A DNA stretch of 64,000 nt. It comes from Lepeophtheirus salmonis (lineage: Eukaryota > Arthropoda > Copepoda > Siphonostomatoida > Caligidae). Under the pieces are notes generated by a model. That model was not told the DNA's origin. It saw only the letters and a list, made by a program, of their open reading frames with translations, and did no database searches. Below, in pieces: positions 11,536 through 23,935 of the stretch. A program made the translations under genes and the position numbers. Within the stretch, counting starts at the first letter, position 1; every line of letters starts with the position of its first letter. The stretch is from positions 53,865,671-53,929,670 of the forward strand of contig NC_052135.2 in NCBI RefSeq assembly GCF_016086655.4, written 5' to 3'.

Positions 11536-14192
11536 CTATATTTAACAACCAACACTTTTTTAAATCGATTTTCTCCTCAACTAATCGGAATTTAATAAAA
11601 AAACAATGCGAATTTAAAGCTAAATAAAATTAGGATTACCAAAAAAGGTATATTGACGCAACTGCTGGTAGGACGTAAATACCCCCGCCATGTACTAGTT
11701 TCAATAAACATTTATTCTCTTATCGTTTTAAAAAGCACAATAAAACAAGTCAGAGTTCTCAAAATGACTAGTTTGGTGTGGTATACATTTTTTTTCAAAA
11801 GTTTTACAGTCTCTGGCCGACCAGCTACATAAAAATATACCAGACATTTTGTCAGATTGAGAATGAAATGAGAAGGCAACCTCCTTTTGTGTGTTGCTAA
11901 CACTGGTTGCCATTCGCTACCTTATTCCATTTTTTTCCTTGTTCTGTGTCAGTTAAATTCCAATAATATTAATTTAGTTAAATTACTTGCACTAAAACAT
12001 TTAGCACAAGAAATGGCCTATTGCATTTTCTTTTAGCCATCCAAAATATGAAATGTACTTGCCCAAAAGGATACTATGAATTTTACATTGAAATCCCTGT
12101 CTGGTACCAATATATTACCGAACACAACTAGAACTTAGTTGGAAAATGGGACATTTTGATTGATTTGTCTCTTGCAGTTGTATGATAAAGTTATGTTAAA
12201 TAATGTCATAATATATTTTTCTCAAAAAACTGGTGCTTTTCTTTGTTTTTTTGGTTCATCATTTATTTATTTCTTTGGTAGTAAGAAGTATGATTTGTTT
12301 ACCTTTGTCGTAAGATACAAATAGAAAGATAATACTAAGATAAAGTATAATTCTATTTATACGTGCTTGAAACGTGATTGATTATGATTAGATATATGGA
12401 TGTAGGTAATGTACATTTATATGGAAGAACTAAAGAAAAAAATTCGAGTGTTGATATATGATTTGTTAAATCTAATACCATAATCACAAAATTCTTCCAA
12501 GTACATACATTCAGTTTGATTACTATAAACGTTAACAAAAAATTAAATATACAGTATTTTAGCACCAAGAAATGATTATTTATAAATGTAAATTTAGATC
12601 AAAGAGGAATTAAATTCTACGCTAAATAGTCGGTAGATTAGTTAATCTTCATCTTTCATCATTGAGATTAAAGACAATTTGTTTGTGAACTTTGTAACAA
12701 AAGACTATGCTGTTTCTGTAAAATGAGGTTGAAAATTCAGAACATCTTTATTATTATTGCAAATGCATTACTCAAGTAAGGACTTTAATTAATGCATTGA
12801 TCTGGGAGGCATTCGGAATTGAGCAAAAATGGGATGGTGACTACTAATTCAAGGGCAAAGGGTGAATTTAAGATTGAAGCAATCATTTCGAAGGAGCTCT
12901 TTATAAGATCGGATCAAGGTCTTCCGGGTCAGCTAAGCCTAGAGGTTTGGAAGAGCTATTAAGGATGTATATAAGATATTTTTAGTGTTTTTGACGAGAG
13001 AGGAGCGACGGTGGGGTTCGAATTGTAAAGGAATTACAAATGTTTATTACCATCTTTTTTTTAGAGTTGGCTCAAGATCCTCTCTGGATCTACGGGTTCT
13101 TTTTTCTTTCCCACGTTTTATTTTTCTATTATCTTATTCTTTGATGAGTTATAGTAATGCTTTGATTAGTTGTTGTGATTAATATATGAATAATCATTTA
13201 ATGAAACTTTAAGATATGTGGCGGTTGAGTTTATATACATTTGTATATGTGGATTCTTATGTTAATGAAAAAAAATAATATTAAAAAAAACACATTATAA
13301 CAAAATGAATAACCCTCCTGACTTGCACGGCGTTTAAAGGGATTTACCACTTGACAAGGGCTTATAAAACTGTCAAAAGATACAAAGAAACTTGATTCCC
13401 CCTCCATAAACAAATTATAAAAATATACCCAACATATGAGAATGTCGAGCAATCTGGTATGATCAATAGGAAGAATAGCAAGAATCCATAAATATTTCAA
13501 CAAGGATAATTACTTATGTAGTTGAAGATAATTTTAAAATGAAAATCTACGTCATCTAATAACTGAAGCTCCGTAAAAAAAAGGAATATGAAAGATTACC
13601 GATTTTAGTTTTTTAAAATAACATACTGTGGTAATTCCTTATTCATTAATAAAACAGTATTCAGTATAGAAGCTGTCAGAATGAATAACTGATATCAAAT
13701 TCTAATTAAAGACATCAATCAAGTTCTTGGTCATCAGAAAAAAAAGTGACAAAACAAGTCAAACCTTCTTCTTGATATGTCTGGTTTTCCATATCCTTCA
13801 CTGATATAAATCTTCCCTTGATTTGCTGTACAAATCAACTTTATAACGTAAATAATTGAGGTTTTGGAATCCTTAGTTCATATAAAATAAAAGCAGGAAT
13901 AAAAAATTTGTCTTTCAATAAGATTTTTTCCCCAGCCACAGTTAAAGGAAACTCAACTGTATTTAGCATCAGTTATAGATTTTGGCCAAAGGAAATATGG
14001 CCCATTCTTTCCAAAAATTTGAATATGTTGCAAGGAAGGTAAATCAATTTAGCTCTAAAATATTGATGCGAATATTGAAGCAAATTCTAAGAAAATTATC
14101 CGTGATTCTTGTGAATGATTAAAATGGGGATTGGAGGCTGTATCAAAATGAAAGAGAAAACATAATAATTATTTTCACAAAATGATATTTTC
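11536..14192. other. AT-rich region without a supported gene
   Basis: About 2.7 kb. The open frames of 60-90 codons (for example minus 13231-13503) are within chance expectation and have no recognisable motif. A slightly more GC-rich patch at 12790-13030 has no identified origin. Confidence 0.4.
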
Positions 14193-14302
14193 TTCATACT
14201 TTAAGAAGACATATAATTGTCTTACTCATATATTCGTAAAAAATCCAGAAATAATTCATGTTTCTAACGTTAGAAAGGAAGTTGCATTTATTTATTCATT
14301 TA
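14193..14302 (+). repeat. Direct repeat, unit 1
   Basis: A roughly 110-bp sequence beginning ttcatactttaagaagac and ending with a ttatttattcattta motif. It is repeated almost unchanged 514 bp downstream, with only a few substitutions and one short indel. Confidence 0.85.
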
Positions 14303-14706
14303 ATATCCATTTATATATTATTCTTGTTATAAAAATTGAAAAAAAAGAGTTATACTAGTATTCATTTTATATATTATTTATGCTAGATGTGACAACTTCA
14401 TTTCGTAAAAGTAAAGGTAATCGGAATGGACATGAAAAGTATTAATCGAAACTGTATTTGTCACACCCAGAGCCGGTTGTAAACACTAAAGCCATAGATA
14501 AATATTTTAGTTTGAGTTCAATCCACTTCTTTCTTCATTTTATTTGATGAGATAGAAAAGCATTTGACAATACTGTCTATTAAAGTTTCTAAATTTGAGG
14601 GAACATATATTTCATCATTATTCTCAGAAATCCATTTTTAAATTATATAATTCCGAGATAAGATCATAAATTATAAATATTGTGAAATTGAAGTATTATT
14701 TTTTTT
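14303..14706. other. 404-bp segment enclosed by direct repeats
   Basis: The intervening sequence is AT-rich, non-coding in all frames beyond short runs, and includes a slightly more complex stretch (cacacccagagccggttgta). It could be the body of a small element with direct terminal repeats or simply the spacer of a local duplication. Confidence 0.4.
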
Positions 14707-14815
14707 TTCATACTTTAAGAAGACAAATAATTGTCTTACTCATATATTCGTAAAAAATCCAGAAATAATTCATGTTTCTAACGTTAAAAGGAAGTTATAT
14801 TTATTTATTCATTTA
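14707..14815 (+). repeat. Direct repeat, unit 2
   Basis: Second copy of the 14193-14302 unit in the same orientation. The high identity in a region of otherwise heavily decayed DNA suggests a comparatively young event. Confidence 0.85.
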
Positions 14816-15200
14816 TTGGATGGTTAGAGGTGCTTTGTTAGGCATAATTTGATATCAATGTATGTAGCAGAATATTTACACAATATAAATTATAAAAATT
14901 GGTTATGAGAGTTGTCTACTTAGTTTGTTCACAAAACGATCGAAAGTTGCGGCGTCTAGCTGCAAAATATACAACTCCCTGTAGCAAAACCATTTTTGTT
15001 TATTTATGTTGCCCCCAAACTACATTGTACTATACCACCTTGCAGATAAATTAGTTGGATAATGACTCATTGAATCTTTAATATGTATTCATCTTTTGAT
15101 AGAAAGAAAAGCATTGTGTTCCTGCAAGTCGTGGCCGAATTTTCTCTAGCTCAATTGTATCAAGATTATGATGAAAGGTAATGATACGTCATATAAGCAA
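14816..15200. other. Spacer
   Basis: No recognised feature. Slightly more complex sequence near 14930-15010 gives no coding frame. Confidence 0.4.
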
Positions 15201-15650
15201 TTAAATCTCAAAATGGCCACCTTTGGCCTCACCATGGACTCAACCTTAGACCGAAAGGCCTTGCAGGTCTTCTTCGCGTATTCCTCCGACATTTCGGCTC
15301 ACTCCTTCTTCACGGTAGCCTTAAGTGCATCCACATTCAAATACGACCTGGTGCAGAACTTGCTATCGATGACACAACAGATCCATTGTCAAGGGGGTAA
15401 GGATGTTAGCCAAATTGAACAGGATCAGAAATTTCCAAGTTGTCTTCACATTACTTTAGAGCTTTTTTGGCCTTTTGGCTTCTAGGCTTTCTCTCAAGAC
15501 CTTTGTCGTCTTTCAACTTCATAATCTTTGTAATGGGACCCTTAGCTCAGGGAAACAGTTCAGGAGATCTCTTCTTAACACATTTCCGTTACATGAAGTG
15601 CTTACGTACAATTTTTTTCGCTCCATCTCAATTGTCCATAGCCTGAAGAA
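15201..15650 (-). mobile_element. Tc1-like transposase relic with deleted core
   Basis: In reverse complement the relic opens with a segment containing ITKIMKLKDDKG, the usual N-terminal helix-turn-helix to linker region of a Tc1/mariner enzyme. It is interrupted by a stop after RSQKAKKL and then jumps to a C-terminal block reading NVDALKATVKKE, a stop, and AEMSEEYAKKTCKAF. It ends in a KGGHFE-type tail, the characteristic terminus of this superfamily in copepods. The catalytic domain is missing. The two plus-strand open frames that overlap it are shadows. Confidence 0.75.
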
Positions 15651-17243
15651 GCTGTACATAAATATAGGTCTTATTATGAAAAAATTAAAAGTGATACATT
15701 ATTTTTTTTTCGGGAATAAACAAATGTAGTATCCGCTTCAGCCGCGTGTTGAAAATGAATGGAAATATTGATACCCACAACCTTGTTATTTCTATCCCAT
15801 TCCTGCGTTACAGGTAAGTGATTTGTTCATTGAGTATAAAGTTAAAATATTTGGCAAGGAAGTCTCCATCGTTTTTATTATAAAATATTTTGTTTCAAAT
15901 TTGCTTCTGAACAAATATTTTCTCAAAAAAAATTTGGACTACTCCTTATTTAGAAATAGATTGAATTTCATTGTTCAGTAATAATTATTTCCAGTTCAGA
16001 ATAAAAGAAAGACTGGGAAAGAATTATTAAACAAGGTAAAATAATTGATAATTAACATAAAGTACATAGTAAATACTCTCGTTAGTTAAGTAATCCCGTG
16101 ATTTATTTAAAAATAACCCGATACAATATTCTTAATAAAACGCAATCTAATATTTTTGTGAAAATGACAAAAATAAGAAACTCTAACTTATTTTATTTAC
16201 TCATCTGATAAATGCAATTTTAAGGACCACGATGATTTGACTTTTTGATCATTCATATAAATTTTCCAATAAATGACTTTTCCTCCCTCTTAATCTTTTT
16301 CTACGGAAATTAATTATTTCCAGCAAATGTGAAGAAATAATTGTTATTACTGTTTTCAAAGAATTGCTTTGATGCACTTTGAAATTTGATATTAAAACAT
16401 TCATTTTTTAGCAAATTGGTTAAATAGTTGCAAAAAATATATATTGTACGTAAAATGAAGCTATTAGTACTTAAGGAGACATTGAATTCAATATTTTTGG
16501 GCCTTTGAATGGACTGTTGAAAATTAGAGCCAAAATATTTACAAAACAATTACGCAATTCTTAAAATAACTTTCTAAAATCAAAAATACAACCTAGTAAC
16601 ATACACAACTTAGGCACAACTAAAAAACTAGATTTAGAGAACGTTCATAATAACAAATGACACAAAAGATGTTGCTCATCTCATTCTTTACTATTTCGGA
16701 ATCTATCTATCATAGTCATAGTCACAGTTTATGATAAAAACTACCGACCAAGAAGGAAAACATTTAACAAAATCCGAGGTAATGTCCCAATTCCAAGAAT
16801 TTCACCATAGGAATATGCCAGAAAAAGTGGCAATAATTACCTTCTTTATTTCTCCCAAATCGTAGTTCATGGACAGAAGTAATTCATCATACTAAATAAG
16901 CTTTATAACTTATTAATACATAACTTACTGCACGGATTTAAGAGATTCAATTTATTTGCAAAGGAGTCTTGAACAAAATATAGATTTTCATATGAATTGA
17001 AGGCAACCCCACCAAGCCCAAGGCTCACAGTTTGAATTTTGGTATCAAACTGAGTTTTAACACTAATAGATTTATTGCTAATCTGTAAATCTATAATGAT
17101 GTAATTTAACTAGAAAACAAACCGTCAAAATTACTTTAAATCCTTTTATAATAGGTTTATAATATTTGTTTCTTATATTTATAAGAAACAAATTATAAGT
17201 ATAAAACCATCATAAAAAATGAAACTGACTTGTATACTTATTA
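15651..17243. other. AT-rich region without a supported gene
   Basis: No repeat family member or coding frame was recognised. The minus open frame 16310-16549 is Asn/Phe-rich, as expected from random AT-rich DNA. Confidence 0.4.
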
Positions 17244-17456
17244 TGGACTTGACAGATTTTTATTCTTAGGACCGGTTCTAACCAGTCCTTAAGACTCTCG
17301 GTCATTCATACTGTCAGAACTTATTAAAAAAAGAAGAAATGAAGTGTAGTGACGTCATCAATGACTTAACTTTATAAGTTTTAGGCCTGAACCGGACCAG
17401 ACTGAGCTGGACGGAACTCCAGTATTCAATTTTAAATAAGGACTGACACAACACAA
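17244..17456. mobile_element. MITE family M1 copy
   Basis: The left end has cagatttttattcttaggac and the right end in reverse complement has tgtgttgtgtcagtccttat followed by tta. The interior includes accagtcc, gtcatc and ggaccag blocks shared with the copies at 1826, 27448 and 62089. It is non-coding, about 213 bp. Confidence 0.6.
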
Positions 17457-17699
17457 AATGCAAGTGTTAAGTCTTTTTTCTTCTTAAATCCATTTGATGA
17501 TGTTTCATCAGGATTTATTAGAAATTTGTACACCATACAGGGTTATCTATACCATCACTTTGGTGCATTCTCTTAGGAAAACGGGGCCACTTAGACAACT
17601 GCGGTTTCTTTTTATATTATTAAATACCTTATTCATACTGCACCAGCCAGAACAAAAATGGAATCAATGGTCCCAAATATTTAGAAAAGGTGTCTAGCC

Positions 17700-17993
17700 C
17701 TCATTGGAATCCAAAGTGAACCAAGGTGAGTAATGGATCGAAATGGTTGCCTATGTGAGGCCTTACATGTGGTGGCAAGATTCGGGTTCCTACAATACCT
17801 CGAAAATGTCTCAAATGGCTCTAAACCAATTTTGACAACTTCCTTCAACTCCCTGCAAAACCAAGGACGAACTTATCCGTCGGATCAAGAAAGAATTCTA
17901 GAATTATCAATATATCAGTTGGTGCATACCTTCTAGCGTTTTTGGCTTGGTATAAAGACTGTCATTGAGACGGAAGGTGATTTTATTGAATAA
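17700..17993 (+). mobile_element. Tc1/mariner-like transposase C-terminal relic
   Basis: Forward translation gives a WWQDSGSYNTSKMSQM segment that aligns with the second catalytic motif of the superfamily (QDxAPxHT), where the Asp is present. A frame with TKDELIRRIKKEF follows, then a stop, and a different frame closes with IKTVIETEGDFIE and a stop. The last block is a typical C-terminus for these enzymes. The region between, including the third acid, is deleted. The plus 67-codon open frame at 17733-17936 is a shadow frame of this relic. Confidence 0.65.
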
Positions 17994-20929
17994 AATAAAT
18001 CAGAATCAATAAAACTTACAGTACCTGGTTTTATTTTTTTAATTTGAGTGGTTGAGAAAATTGCGTTAAAAAAATCCTTTTTGTGAGACATATAGCTGTA
18101 TAACCTACATGTAGTAACAATATCAAATATGACCCCCAGAGGCAAGTGATGACATAAGGGAAAACTTTTTTTTGTACAGAAAAAAAAAAAAGATTTACTC
18201 AAAAACGGAGCAGTATAATATTGAACATACACACAGCCAATCACAAATAATGGTCCCAGAGCATGATAAGAAATAAGCAGGAAAAAAGTCAGTATTTGAT
18301 AGATGTAATTAATGAAACACGTAGCACAAAAGGGGAGGGGGTCATTACTTCATTTACCCTCATCACGTAAACAACAGCAGCATCAATAGAAAGGCATAGT
18401 CAGTAAATTCCACTTTCATACACATACGCTTATTTATTCCTTACAAGGAAAACTCGGAAATAAATAAAACAGTGAGGAAAGTGCTTATTTTGCAGTTTCT
18501 GAATCTTATACATTCTGAATGACTAACTTCAAAAGATTTATTTTTGTATGTATATCTAAAGACGTAATTAGAAAGGAATTAGGGAGGTAGGAATAAAAAA
18601 ACATAGACAACGAAAACATAAATCAGCATGTTACCTCCACAATCATATAAATTTAAAATGAATACATTTTTTTTTTGCATGAGCTTTCGATTTTCCTAAA
18701 AATTCTTAATATTGAACTTACTTTAGATCTTGTTAAATTATGAACAATTCCTTATGTGATGAAATAAAGAATTAATTAAATATCTACAAAATGATTGCAT
18801 AACATTTTAATATACTTTTCTGGAGGAAGGGTATACAGATATAATAAACATCCTTTTTAACATAACTTTGTATCTCTATATTTCAATGATATTTGAGTCT
18901 TATCCAGGGATTCTGGAAAATCTTTAGTCTGTTTAAGTATCAGTAAATGGTTAATTGTATGTCGTTTATGTTATAAAACATATCAAGGGAAGGGGTTTTT
19001 GAAGAAAAAAAACCCCACAAATTAGCAATTAGAAAAGGAAAAACGGTTGGGGTGTGTGATCTTTTTTGTCTGTTATTTAATAGATCATCAAAGTTTTAAC
19101 ATTTCTTTCTGAAATAAGAATTATCTCCATTTTTTTTTTTTTGTAAATTGATTTAAAAATACATAATAAAATAAATGTATGTGTATTTAAATATAATTAT
19201 AATATTTTTCCTATTCAAACAGCATTTTATTTGGAGAATGTTCTTTTTTTTGGTGCAGTAATTCATTTTCACCCCTCAAAAATATGTCCTAAAAAGTGGG
19301 AGTAGGTTTTCTAGTTGGCAAACTGAACAGGGCTTTATATTTTTCGAAGCTTTTATCTTGATTATTTAATTCTTGAAAATAGACCATTTAAGTGTATAAT
19401 GTATTCTTGAAAGACAAAGAATAACTATAAATTTTTGCTTTGGAGTTATATCTAAGTTGTTGTTCGGCTCGAAGAAGAATAGATGATCACCATTTGTGTA
19501 ATTTAAGCCTATATATCCAAGCTATATAAGTAGTGAGATTCATGTTTATTTGCTTCCTATAAGCGCTACTTCCCACTGATCTAATAAAAAAGTATGACAG
19601 CTTCAAATTCTTCAAATTGTAATGGTGTCTTGGTTTATTCTTAGTTTCTTTTTTTCGCATACTGGCAGGATATATTTAATTCATATCTGTAAATAATAGT
19701 TACGAATACATACCATAAATCTGAATTGCTATGAATAAAAAACAATTTTCAAGAATACAAAAATATACGGATTTTTAAAATATTGGAAATTTCCTGGAAA
19801 AAATTGTGTTCTAGGATTTTCCTCAGAGTTAAAAAAAGGGATATGCGGGGAAGACACGCTAAAAAAAATGACAAACTTGATTTTCAACACAAATTTATCT
19901 CAGTAACAAACAATTTATAATATTTTTTCTTTCACCCCTCGATTTTTTTATTTATGACGATTATTTGGGTTTTTAACAATGGATTCTGTGTGTGCTTGAA
20001 CCAACTCTTTTGAAGCTCTAAAAAATTATCTACTAGTGATGAATGCTAAAGTTATAAATCTTGAACAACTATGATTTTAAGCCCTTTTTATCTTCTTTTT
20101 TAAGAAAGAAAGGTTGAGGGAGTCAACTAAGACTGATTTTAGGTTATACAAATAAAATATTTTTTAATCAAGATTTTCTACTTTAAGAAAGAAAAAAGTT
20201 TGAGTATCTCGTTAGATGATTCTTTGTTTCACTTCTTTTCATTGTAAAATTGCAAAAAGAATATGATTATTTTTTTGAATTTATTGTGAAACTTTTTTTA
20301 TTTGAGATATAATTGAATTATGTTATTTCATATATATATATATATCTTTTTTCTGCTGATTTGTTTCTCATAAAAATAACTAGATACATGCCATAAAAAT
20401 AAAAATTTACATTGCCTTTATTTACATAGGATTTATTTGTTACTTTGAGGCTTCAAAAATATTTACATATACTAGGTGCGTCATAAGTTATTATACACTT
20501 TTTAAATCTTTATTTAATGCTTGAAAGGAGATTGAAAGATTACATATTAATAATATATATTATTTAAATATTTTTTGACAACGTTTTTGTAGAAAAGTTT
20601 TCTCAAAAAACTGTAAAGGAACAATCATAAAATGACAAAATTATGGCAAATATTTCTTGCTCGTATTTTATATTCAGACCAAGCTGTTAAATTAAAAATA
20701 ATCACGTATAAACATCAAATTAAAGACATAGAGAGACGTTAAATATTACATTTATTTATTTTGATCACCTTCTGCATCTAATCATTCAATTGCTTAGTCC
20801 ATAATATTAAAAAAAGTGTTTAAAAAATAAAAATAAAATGTTTTTCCAAAAAAAATATAGAACATATTCTCAATAATAATATTAAATAAAAAATATATAT
20901 AATAGCAAGTATTTCTTGTAAGGAACATA
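17994..20929. other. AT-rich region without a supported gene
   Basis: Nearly 3 kb. A short R1-like segment is visible near 19305-19390 (ttttctagttggcaaactga). A (ta)n microsatellite lies at 20333-20344. The 103-codon minus open frame at 17933-18244 has no recognised domain and overlaps the relic before it. Confidence 0.4.
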
Positions 20930-21255
20930 ATTTCTTTAATATTCACATCATTTTCCGTAAGTTCAAACTTTCGAAACTGTAAAATTCTTGATATATCTGG
21001 TTTTAAGAATCTCTGAAGACGACAAAATTAGGTTTTACACTCCTTCTTGTTGGGAAAAAATACAATTGAACCTTAGCAATGTCTTGAAAAGTGTTGTGAG
21101 GGCTTCACTTAAAAAAGCAAATTGAAAAAAAAATAATAATAATTTACAAAAAGAGAATTTTGTTTGTAAAAAACGTGTTTTCTTTGCTAAGCCCTGGACT
21201 TCTAAGCCCATGTTTTATTTTTCATTTTTTCCAAAGTGCAAAGTGTTCTAAAACC
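20930..21255 (+). mobile_element. Mariner leader remnant (family Mar2), copy 1
   Basis: The segment around 21030-21130 matches 46935-47125 in order and orientation: a coding-like stretch, then A/T tracts, then an end reading gctaagccctgg. By comparison with the better copy, the coding-like part is the start of a mariner transposase (leader plus the TKQWLEKCY-type motif). Everything downstream is deleted. It is heavily diverged. Confidence 0.4.
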
Positions 21256-21834
21256 AATGACTCACTCTGTATATTATGTATGTCTTCCTAATAAAAATCA
21301 TTCTCAATTGTTTTTTACTGCCTTTGTATCGTCCTATTTTGTTTACATTCTGCTAGCGTATATGTATTAATATATACAATGTTATAACAAATAAACTATC
21401 CTTTTGTATGATGGAGTTCAATGTATATACATTTTGAAATTTTGTCGTAAAGGAAATAGCTCTTATCATTGTAATATTTTCTTCATGTCACAAAATGTTA
21501 CATGATATTCTCATGAATAATTTAATAATAATAAAAAAGTACATTTCTCTATATTACGATAAAATATTTCTTATATATGTACATAGATGTTTTGTCTGCC
21601 TTTATCAAATAAAGAGTGAGGAAAATGGGATTTCCATATTTAGTAAGGACGGATGAGACTGATGTACTTATGAATGTCTCTTTAAATTTTGTTAAGTGCT
21701 GAGATTTGCGTTTGAATGTAAACCAATACAAAACTTTTAAATAAAATTAAAGGATACTTTATAAATACTTATAAGCATTGAGCAGTTATACATAAAATTT
21801 GTCCTGCTGTAATGTAAAAATAAATGAAATCAAA

Positions 21835-21930
21835 ATGAACATGGCAATCCTGAAAATTTGAAGAATGTTTGGGAGGAGATTATCAAAACTGTCTTGACGT
21901 TTAATTGGACCAGATGCAAGGAAAGAAACG
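21835..21930 (-). repeat. R1 fragment, reverse copy
   Basis: In reverse complement it reads attcttcaaattttcaggat then tgccatgtt, preceded by gataatctcctcccaaacat. This is the 3 prime part of R1 as in the 47285 and 62028 copies. A mariner copy begins 11 bp further on, apparently inside this R1 copy. Confidence 0.6.
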
Positions 21931-21941
21931 CTAATCCTTTG

Positions 21942-22816
21942 CGAAGTGTGTTTAAAAAGTAGAGTGAATTTTCAAATTTCGCGGGCAAGGTACAGTTGCT
22001 GTGCTCTATTTTTTAATGTTAGAAATCTAGCCATAAACATATATTTACTGTTGAAGCTATAATTATACTGAGACAGTAAAAATATTATGGTTAGTCTGTT
22101 TCTGTTTCTGTTGAAAACATGGATCAAATCATTTGCGTCAAATTTCGTGTAGTAAATGAAATGATGTGCTCCAAAACACATAAATGTTACTGTGGCATAC
22201 GGTGAAACTGTTCTGAGTAAAATAAATGTTTACAAGTGGTACAAACTCTTCCAAGATGGCTGGGAATATGCCAATCATAAGCCACGTTCTTGACTCTTTT
22301 TCTCACTGTTTTTTCGACTAATGTGGCGAACTGCATAAATAGTTCTTACACTATGGTCGTACAGTCAATAAAGAGTATTATCCTGAAATCATGTGCCGCT
22401 TTTGAGAAGCAATAACAAGAAAACGTCCGGCATAGTGAAAAACAATTCATGGATTTTGCATTACAATAATGCCCCTCCTCACTTATCTTTGCTTGTAAGA
22501 GTTTTTGGGCCAAATAAAACACCACAAACAAGCCCCAGCCACCATATTCCCCGGATTTGTCCCCATATCATTTTTTTACAAAACTGAATAGACCTATGAA
22601 AGAACAGTGATTTGCACCGCATATGGACATAAAGACTATATCGGTGGGAGAGCTCTAGGCTACACCAAAATGCACCTATGAGAAGTGCTTAGGGGATTAG
22701 AAAAAGTGTTTGTAACTGGGGGGATTACTTTAAAGGGGCCAATATAAATATTGATGAATAAATAAATATATTATTCCTAAAAATACAAAGTCACCTTACT
22801 TTTTGAACACATCTCG
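21942..22816 (+). mobile_element. Mariner element, 875 bp, catalytically dead
   Basis: The TIRs are cgaagtgtgtttaaaaagta at the left and, in reverse complement, cgagatgtgttcaaaaagta at the right, the latter next to TA. Forward frames give YGETVLSKINVYKWYKLF and QDGWEYANHKPRS (N-terminal region). A large deletion follows, then RTVNKEYYPEIMCRF, and NNSWILHYNNAPPH around the second catalytic site, where the Asp of HxDN is Asn. YSPDLSPYHFF follows, where the third catalytic Asp is His. The C-terminus is close to GDYFKGANINIDE. Several frameshifts separate these pieces. Full-length relatives are near 1.3 kb, so this copy is dead. Confidence 0.85.
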
Positions 22817-22884
22817 TATTAAAATGACATAAACATAAATTTGTCCAATTTCTATTTTAAGTTCAAATAGAACTTACACTTAAA

Positions 22885-23935
22885 ACTAGTGGTGCGAAGC
22901 CGTAGTCTTTTTTATTGTCGCAGATTTTGTCAGCTTCCTCCTAATAATTTAATGCAAAAGAAATTCTCAAATGCCATGGAATGGGCCTCATGTGATTGTC
23001 TGCGGCTCTCTTTAGTGGATAAAAAATTTCATACAATAGAACATAGAGTCGTTGCTCAAATCGTGAAAGGCGATAATACCCCTCGATCAGGCTAACCGTT
23101 ATAATTTTTTTGGTTCTAGGAGTTTTCTAACATAAAACTTCTTTTGGCAGTTCTCTCTCACCACATCAATGGTGAAGGTGGATGAAAATGACGGCGTTCA
23201 TTTCCAAATAATCCTATGTGCTACAGCTAAAGATGGAAATAATTCCACCAAGTTATCATTTATAAAATTTGTTTCCATTTACACCGGCTTGAGGAATTAA
23301 TAGCTCACAACACAGTCTTTGGATGTCTTGAAAAGGTAATTAGCACTTTTTGATAGATTTCGGGCAATATTCTTGAGAGCAGAGATAATCTTCCTTCCAC
23401 AAGAGATCTAGGTCATTTGATTAAAGGTAAATGGATCCTATGAAATAACTTATTAAACGAAGACTCTTATTCTTCAATTGCCTCTCAGCGAGCCAGGGAA
23501 TAGCTGTTGCCTTATATAGTACATTTGGAAATGATAGAAGTCAATCCTCTTTTGAAGATTGAAACTTCTTCATTGGTAAATTAAAGAACACACATACTTT
23601 TTAGGAATGTCCAGTTTTAATAAGAAGCACCTTTTTTATGCCATATAATTCCCAATATTTTCACTATGTCCTTAATTGAACGGCTAGCAATTTGAATATC
23701 CTTACTTGGGCTCCATTTACCAATAGGAGGAACAATGTTTTTTTTATTCTTGACTTTCAAACCGGACCTCATTTCATACTTCTTAAAGTAACTTAACATC
23801 AATTCAACTCGTTCAGTTAATTGAGCCTCTGGGGTTTCCAAGGCTGTTATTATTATTATTTCATTCCTGAGCAGTGAACTTCCTTTTTTATCAATAAAAG
23901 CTGTCACTGATATATATAAAATTGGATTCAAAATT
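22885..23935 (-). mobile_element. Non-LTR retrotransposon reverse transcriptase fragment (tentative)
   Basis: The minus frame at 23617-23931 (104 codons) contains ETPEAQLTERVELMLSYF, then RSGLKVKNKKNIVPPIGKW and IKDIVKILGIIW. This order, a helix after the catalytic loop, then GLK-N-K and then VKILG, matches the end of the palm and the start of the thumb in L1-like reverse transcriptases. Further along, broken frames give KRGLTSIISKCTI and PRSLVEGRLSLLSRILPE, also LINE-like. The catalytic YADD box is not preserved where expected. The element has many stops and no 3 prime tail was identified. It could be another reverse-transcriptase lineage. Confidence 0.5.
23843..23890 (+). repeat. Short block shared with R1 copy at 53.2 kb
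   Basis: The block attattatttcattcctgag with cagtgaacttccttt matches 53166-53210 at roughly 38 of 43 positions by eye. It lies where the lost catalytic loop of the LINE frame should be, so an R1-derived patch may have replaced it. Confidence 0.4.

Noticed and set aside
4480..13130. Shared repeat between 4480-4900 and 12790-13130 (gctcaagatcctctc-type words)
   Set aside because: Only short scattered words match; collinearity is too weak to call.
14193..14815. LTR retrotransposon
   Set aside because: The repeats lack TG..CA ends and the 404-bp interior has no primer-binding site or coding sequence that I can see.
15168..15729. Three overlapping plus-strand frames (68-105 codons)
   Set aside because: They lie opposite a Tc1-like relic whose minus frames carry recognisable motifs.
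17933..18244. 103-codon minus-strand frame
   Set aside because: It partly overlaps the opposite strand of a transposase tail and shows no domain.
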